Program-made: the position numbers and the translations under genes | In this document: positions 29,500-34,501 of the stretch, piece after piece | How positions within the stretch are numbered: the first letter of the stretch is position 1 | How the letters are laid out: every line of letters starts with the position of its first letter | NCBI GenBank assembly: GCA_027019405.1 | Contig: JALUWO010000348.1 | Coordinates: 1-34,501 of the forward strand | DNA length: 34,501 bases | Source: Candidatus Altimarinota bacterium | Lineage (GTDB): Bacteria; Patescibacteriota; Gracilibacteria; BD1-5; UBA6164 | Reading direction: 5' to 3' | The notes under the pieces: generated by a model | Seen by the model: only the letters and a program-made list of their open reading frames with translations | The model's database searches: none | What the model was told of the DNA's origin: nothing

Positions 29500-29556
29500 A
29501 AGAATGTTTAGATAATTATGAATTTTGATAATGACTATTTTACTAAACATTTTTTA
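29500..29556 (+). terminator. Probable lepA terminator with a large loop
   Basis: AATGTTTAG (29503-29511) pairs exactly with CTAAACATT (29543-29551), extended by A-T/G-T pairs and followed by T residues. The 31-nt loop holds a smaller ATTAT/ATAAT stem. The loop size is unusual for an intrinsic terminator. Confidence 0.55.
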
Positions 29557-29566
29557 ATCCTTATCC

Positions 29567-29593
29567 AAAGGCCATTTTCATGGACCTTTTTTT
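29567..29593 (+). terminator. Terminator-like hairpin 18 nt upstream of the giant gene
   Basis: AAAGG + CCAT, loop TTTC, ATGG + A bulge + CCTTT, then seven T. It is a good intrinsic terminator placed directly before the ATG at 29612, either a second lepA terminator or an attenuator in the leader of the next gene. A possible TTGACT -35 lies at 29473-29478. Confidence 0.6.
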
Positions 29594-29611
29594 ATTTTGT
29601 AAAAAATAATT

Positions 29612-32600
29612 ATGAGAAAAATATTAATTTTTTTATTACTGATTTTTTGAACACATATAACTCATGCAAATTATAATGATGAATGTTGAATAGAGATAAA
29701 CAATGATTGATGAGATAAACCAGCAGCATATAATCTAGAAAACAATAATATAGCTTTAGAAACTCATAATATAAAACAAAAATATTTTTTAAACTCAACT
29801 TCAAATACTCAAACAAATACATGAATAATATATAATAAAAATATAAATTTAAGTTTTAAAAATTATACATGAGAAAAAATCCTTAGTTATCAAGATTTAT
29901 GAATAGACATAAATACTATAAATTCTAATGATAGTTATTTTGATTATCTATATAAAACAGGCTCTATAATCTATGTAGCTAATCCAATTGACCAATGAAA
30001 AATATATAAAATAAATTTAGAAACTAAAAAATTAGAAAAATTTAATAATCTAGCTAATAATAATTTTAATTTTCTATTTACTCAAGATTGATATATCTAC
30101 TACAAAAATCAAATAGATGAAAATAAGATATATAAAATAAAAGAAACTTGTAGTAATCCAAATGCAAAATGATTTGAGATTTGAAATAATAAACAAACAA
30201 ATTACATATTTGAAAAATGAGAATACATATACTATTCAAATCCAGATGATAAAAATAGATTGTATAAAATAAAAAAAGATTGAAGTGATTTAAATAATAA
30301 TTGAATAAAAGTATCAAATAAATGAGTAAGAAAAGATTGATATTCTAGCTGATTAAATTGAACTTATGAATATATGTATTTATTTTCAGATAATAGTTAT
30401 ATATATGTAAAAGATGATAAATGAATATATAAAATAAATATAGAAGATAATAATTTAGATGATATAACTCAAATATACTATATTTGAGATAGTAATAATA
30501 TAGAGTATATTGATTTTGACTGAGAATATTTTTATTTTTTAGAAAATAAAGAAGATATAGATTGAAATGAAAAAAATAATTATTATAAAATAAAAAAAGA
30601 TTGAACAAATAAACAATTAATTTTTACAAGTAACTGGGAATATACTTATGATTATTTTGATGATTACAATTTTACAGATGAAAATTATATATATGCATTT
30701 AATGAAGTAGATTTCAAATTATATAAAATATCAAAAAATTGAGATACATTGAATAAACAACCAGAAAAACTTTTTGATGAAAAACAAATAAATAAACTAT
30801 TAGTAGATAAACAAGATAATTCATTGTATTATTTTACACCAAGAGATTTATTTAATATCTATAAATATAATCTAGACTGAACAAATAAACAATTACTTAA
30901 AAATGATTGAATCTATAATTCAGAAGAAATAATACTAAATTCAGAAATAGAGAATTTACAAGTAAAAGTAAATTCAAATAATAGGAACTATAAATTCTAT
31001 TTATCAAATACACAAAATACAAAAGAAATATACAATTCTCAAACAGATAATATTTTTATAGATATAGATAATGCTTGAATGTTTATACAATGAATGGATT
31101 GACTATCTCAAACAGATAAAGACTTTCTATCAAAAATAAATCCATGAGATGAATTGATACTAAACAAAGCTACAGATAATATAAGAGTACAAATAGAATC
31201 AAAAATTATCTCATCAGATGATAGTTTTGCAATAATATATTTTACAAAACCATTAGAAAATATACAAGATAGATTTGAATTACAAACAATAGATAAAGTA
31301 GAAAGAAACTACACTCAAATCCCAAACACATCACTAAACTGAGAAACAAAACTAAACTTGCAAGACCTATTTTGAGAAAATACAGGAAAATTATATTACA
31401 AACTAGAACTAAACCAAACTGGAGAAGAAAACAATATCTCAAATCTAGAAATCACAAACTGAGATTTACAAAAACAAATAGACTTCTGAGAAATAACTCT
31501 TACTCAACAAGTAAAAGAACCATATCAAGAAAAAAGAAAATTATGATTATGAGCTTATATCTGAAAACAACAAATGTGAAGTGGGATTATATTAGGATAT
31601 AGTTTTGAAAATAAGGAAAATGTAGATGTAAGGATGGTAGTAGATGTATATAAAGAATATAATCCAGAGATATATAAAACATATACTTGAGCATACTCAA
31701 AAAATTCAAATTGAGAATTAATAATATGAAAAGATTTAGAAGCATGATGATATTTATGGAAAGCATATCTAGAAACAAGAGATTGACAAAAAAGTAAATT
31801 AACAAGAGTAAGTTTAAGAGAACATCCAGATATATTGGATGCAGATTTCAAAATCTTTGATTGATTTGAACCATATGCAAATGGTTATAAATTTATGAAT
31901 AATAGTCCAAATCCAAATATTTTAAGTTGAGGAGTATTGTATGTTGTAAACTCAGAGAAAACTAACAAAAGTGATAAATTAGAATTTGATAGAGAAATAA
32001 TTGACTGAAATAAATGGAATATATTTAATAATGTATTTGATATTCCAGATGAAAGAAGAAGAGTAGATAGTTTTATATGAATATGATTAAATTGAACTTG
32101 AGCATTTCAATGATGAAATTGTTTTTGAATGTCATTATCAGCAATGGCAAAATATAGATGATATAATGATTTTTTAAATAAATATGCAAAATGATTAAAT
32201 GATAATATATGAACTTGAACTATTTGGGAGAAAATACAAGAACCAAATACTAAACCAACAAATGTTGCATACAAAAAGAGTTTATGGGATATAGATAATG
32301 ATAATTTAAAATGAATTTTAGCATTACAAATATATCAATATTGAAAAGATATTAAAGATTTACAAAAAAAATTTGATAAAAAATCAAATAACTGAATGAA
32401 TGTAGTAGAACAATTTAAAAATAATCCAGATAAAAATTATATATTATTTATTTGATGAAAAAAAGCTGAAAATAAAGAAGAACAATGACATGCAGTAGTT
32501 CCATATAGACTAGAAAAAGAAAATGATTATTATAAACTATATGTTTGGGATAATAATATACCTTATCCTAATATAATTGATAAGGTTGATTGAGAAGATA

Positions 32601-33841
32601 CAAATTTTAATGCATATAAACAATATATAAAAATATACTCAGATTGATCTTGGTATTATGAAGATCTTAAAAAAGACTGGCCTATTACAACTGTTATCTG
32701 ACTTGTAGATATAGATAATCTAGTTTCTCTGCCAAAACAAACAAGAGTTGTATGAACAGATGAAAATGAAATAAAGTATGGATTAACTTGAGATGCAAAT
32801 ATATACCTAGAAGATGAAAATTGAAATATTACTTGATACAAAGATTGAGAAACATTAGAACAAATTCCTTGAACTGAAGTATATAAAGAAGTATGAATAG
32901 TAAAATGACAACAAATAAAAAACACATATAAACAAATATATATTCCAGATACTACTAAACTAGATATATCAAAATTAAAACTAAAAATACAATCAACAGA
33001 AAATGAGACATATAATCTAAATGTAATCTCAAAAGACTTTTTCACATACTTCCAAAACATAGAAACCAACTCATGAGACCTAGATGAATTTAAAATCACA
33101 AGAGAAGATATACAAGTAAATTTTGATAAAAACAAAACTTGAGACTATGACCTACTAGTAGATAACTTCAAAGATAATTGAACTTGAACAGTATTTATAC
33201 CACAAGTAAAAACTAAAATATTACATGAATACCAAATCAACTGGGACAGAGTAGTAAAAGATGAAAAATGAGCTATTACATACAAACTAGATACAAACAA
33301 TGACTGACAACTAGATAATAAAGACAAACAAATAGAATTAAATCCACAATATATAGACAATACAGCACCAATTACAAAACTAAAAATTAAATGATTTAAA
33401 CTACCAAAAATAAATAAAGTCAAAAATTGATTTAAGTTTTGAAAACATAAAAATAAAGATGATGAAAACAAAGAAGAACTAGATAAATACTTAAACCAAG
33501 TAAAAATCAAATTAAAAGCAAAAGATAACAAAGATTGAACCTGATTAGAAAATATATACTATAGCCTAAACAACTGAGAATATATAAAATATAGAAAAGA
33601 AATAAAGCTAAAAAAACCTTGAAAATATATACTAAAATACTACTCAAAAGATTTATTCTGAAATAAAGAAAAAATAAAAGAATATAAATTTGAAATAGTA
33701 AATCCAAGAGATAAGATGAAAGAAGAATTAAAAAAGAAAAAAGAAGAAATTAAGAAAGAACTAAAAAAAGATTTAAAAGAATGTAAAAGTAAGTTTAATT
33801 TTAAAAATAAATTTAAACATAATTTTAAAGATAGAGATTAA
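29612..33841 (+). CDS. Giant secreted protein: propeller-like repeats, papain-type Cys peptidase-like domain, Ig/OmpL47-like C-terminus
   Basis: 1409 residues. Signal peptide MRKILIFLLLIFGTHITHA. Residues about 75-450 carry repeats of the type YIYYSNPDDKNRLYKIKKDG, like DUF5050/TolB-type beta-propeller blades. A beta-rich linker follows to about 820. Then GGNCFGMSLSAMAKY (Cys837), GHAVVPYRL (His960) and YVWDNNIPYPN (Asp980/Asn981) have the order and spacing of a papain/transglutaminase-like Cys-His-Asp centre. C-terminal beta domains include LENIYYSLNNGEYIKY and YYSKDLFGNKE (OmpL47-like), then a Lys/Glu coiled coil and basic tail. Glycine is TGA almost throughout. Likely a surface or secreted protease or cross-linking enzyme; the catalytic assignment is inference from motifs. 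Confidence 0.85.
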
Positions 33842-33858
33842 TAAATAAACAAATAATT

Positions 33859-34395
33859 ATGAAAAAATTATTAAATAAAATAAAAGAACTATACAAAAAA
33901 TCATCATTATTTAGAATAATAATTATACTCCTAATATGAGCATTAATAATATTTGAATGAAAAAATATATATGTAGACAGATACAACTTTCAACAATTAG
34001 AAAAAGCTAAGAAGGTAGTGGAAAATCTAAAATGAGAACAAAAACTTTATCGGGCAAGAGGTTTAAAAGATTTTAATTATCAATTTGATACAGATATAGA
34101 GCCCTTAGACAAGAGATATTGTTATGATGTATATTATGATACAAACCCAACATGACCATGATATGTATTTACATTTTGATTTAAATTACATTCATTGTTG
34201 TATAAGTTAAGGTATTGATGAGAATATTATAAATATCCAAATTGAATACATAAATCAGAACCATCAGAACAATGTAAAAAAGAAATGGAAATATCATCAA
34301 AATTATGATGATATAGATGAATGCCAGCTTGTGCATGATTAAATTATTATTATTACAGATATATGAGAATAGTAAATAATCCATGTGAAAGATAA
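33859..34395 (+). CDS. Hypothetical membrane-anchored Tyr/Cys-rich protein
   Basis: 178 residues. A basic N-terminus (KKLLNKIKELYKKSS) precedes one helix IIIILLIGALIIF (about 20-33), a helical stretch to about 66, then an extracytoplasmic Tyr/Gly-rich domain with Cys in RYCYDVYYD, EQCKKEME, MPACAGL and NPCER. The layout resembles a pilin-like or type I-anchored secreted protein, but there is no prepilin cleavage motif. Codon 65 is CGG (34051), reading LYRARG or LYWARG. It starts 17 bp after the giant gene and is probably co-transcribed. Confidence 0.7.
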
Positions 34396-34423
34396 AAAAC
34401 ACTAGTGAAACTAGTGTTTTTTC
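34395..34423 (+). terminator. Terminator of the giant-gene operon
   Basis: AAAAACACTAGT, GAA, ACTAGTGTTTTTT after the stop at 34393-34395. Confidence 0.85.
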
Positions 34424-34501
34424 TTGAACCTGACTAGAAAATATATATTATAGCCTAAACAACTGAGAATATATAAAATACACAAAGCAAATAAAATTAA
34501 A
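34424..34501 (+). pseudogene. Partial copy of the giant gene's 3' region, cut by the window end
   Basis: 34424-34501 matches 33535-33612 with about eight differences in 78 bp and reads GTGLENIYYSLNNGEYIKY in one open frame, as in the giant protein. No start codon precedes it; homology begins directly after the terminator T run. It is probably a duplicated C-terminal cassette or remnant, continuing past the window. It could also be the edge of a repeat array. Confidence 0.65.

Noticed and set aside
29518-29673. ORF starting MNFDNDYFTKHFL between lepA and the giant gene
   Set aside because: It runs through two hairpins and overlaps the signal peptide of the giant gene in another frame; the composition is not protein-like.
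1-34501. tRNA or rRNA genes
   Set aside because: I looked for GC-rich cloverleaf arms and conserved rRNA stretches and saw none; a tRNAscan/Infernal run would be decisive.

Overview
The window comes from a very AT-rich genome that reads TGA as glycine (translation table 25), as in Gracilibacteria/BD1-5 and Absconditabacteria/SR1 of the Candidate Phyla Radiation. With TGA as stop nearly every gene breaks up. With TGA as Gly, long genes appear and TGA falls on invariant glycines of PNPase, LepA, RsmA, a Walker A loop and PKD domains. TAA and TAG are the stops. CpG is almost absent: I found four in 34.5 kb by eye, all inside in-frame arginine-box codons (one CGT, three CGG). Most genes have A/T-rich leaders with no Shine-Dalgarno motif and are separated by short AT-rich hairpin terminators, often shared by convergent genes.

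Layout. 30-2459 (-): TraG/VirD4-type coupling ATPase. 2590-5390 (+): small SPOUT methyltransferase and an SLH/PKD/thrombospondin-3 surface protein. 5423-10917 (-): ArsR regulator, RND adaptor lipoprotein and RND pump in one operon. 11063-13351 (+): AI-2E family permease, a Cys/His-tailed small protein and two unrecognised genes. 13352-13819: no ordinary gene; a promoter, four Shine-Dalgarno-led micro-ORFs, a GC-rich terminator and a long hairpin leader lie ahead of pnp. 13820-16123 (+): pnp. 16139-17517: REP-like hairpins, a membrane protein and a REP-associated tyrosine transposase carrying an internal copy of the same hairpin pair. 17593-20877: CYTH phosphatase, PilC-like protein (-), Hsp20, YtxH-like protein and a secreted protein. 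20891-26029 (-): three surface genes, including a large repeat protein and a DUF916-like membrane protein with a C-terminal zinc ribbon. 26199-29465: rsmA, a small membrane protein (-) and lepA. 29612-34501 (+): a 1409-residue secreted protein with a propeller-like N-terminus and a probable papain-type Cys/His/Asp centre, a small anchored protein, and a partial copy of the giant gene's 3' part.

Housekeeping RNA and translation genes (pnp, rsmA, lepA, SPOUT) are interleaved with a large investment in the cell surface: SLH/PKD protein, repeat adhesin-like protein, DUF916-like partner, giant protease-like protein, RND exporter, pilus platform and coupling ATPase. This suits a small host-attached or predatory CPR cell, but that lifestyle is inference. 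The observations most worth checking are a CGG codon aligned with tryptophan in two sibling repeats, the Shine-Dalgarno array upstream of pnp, and the mirrored REP pair inside the transposase gene.
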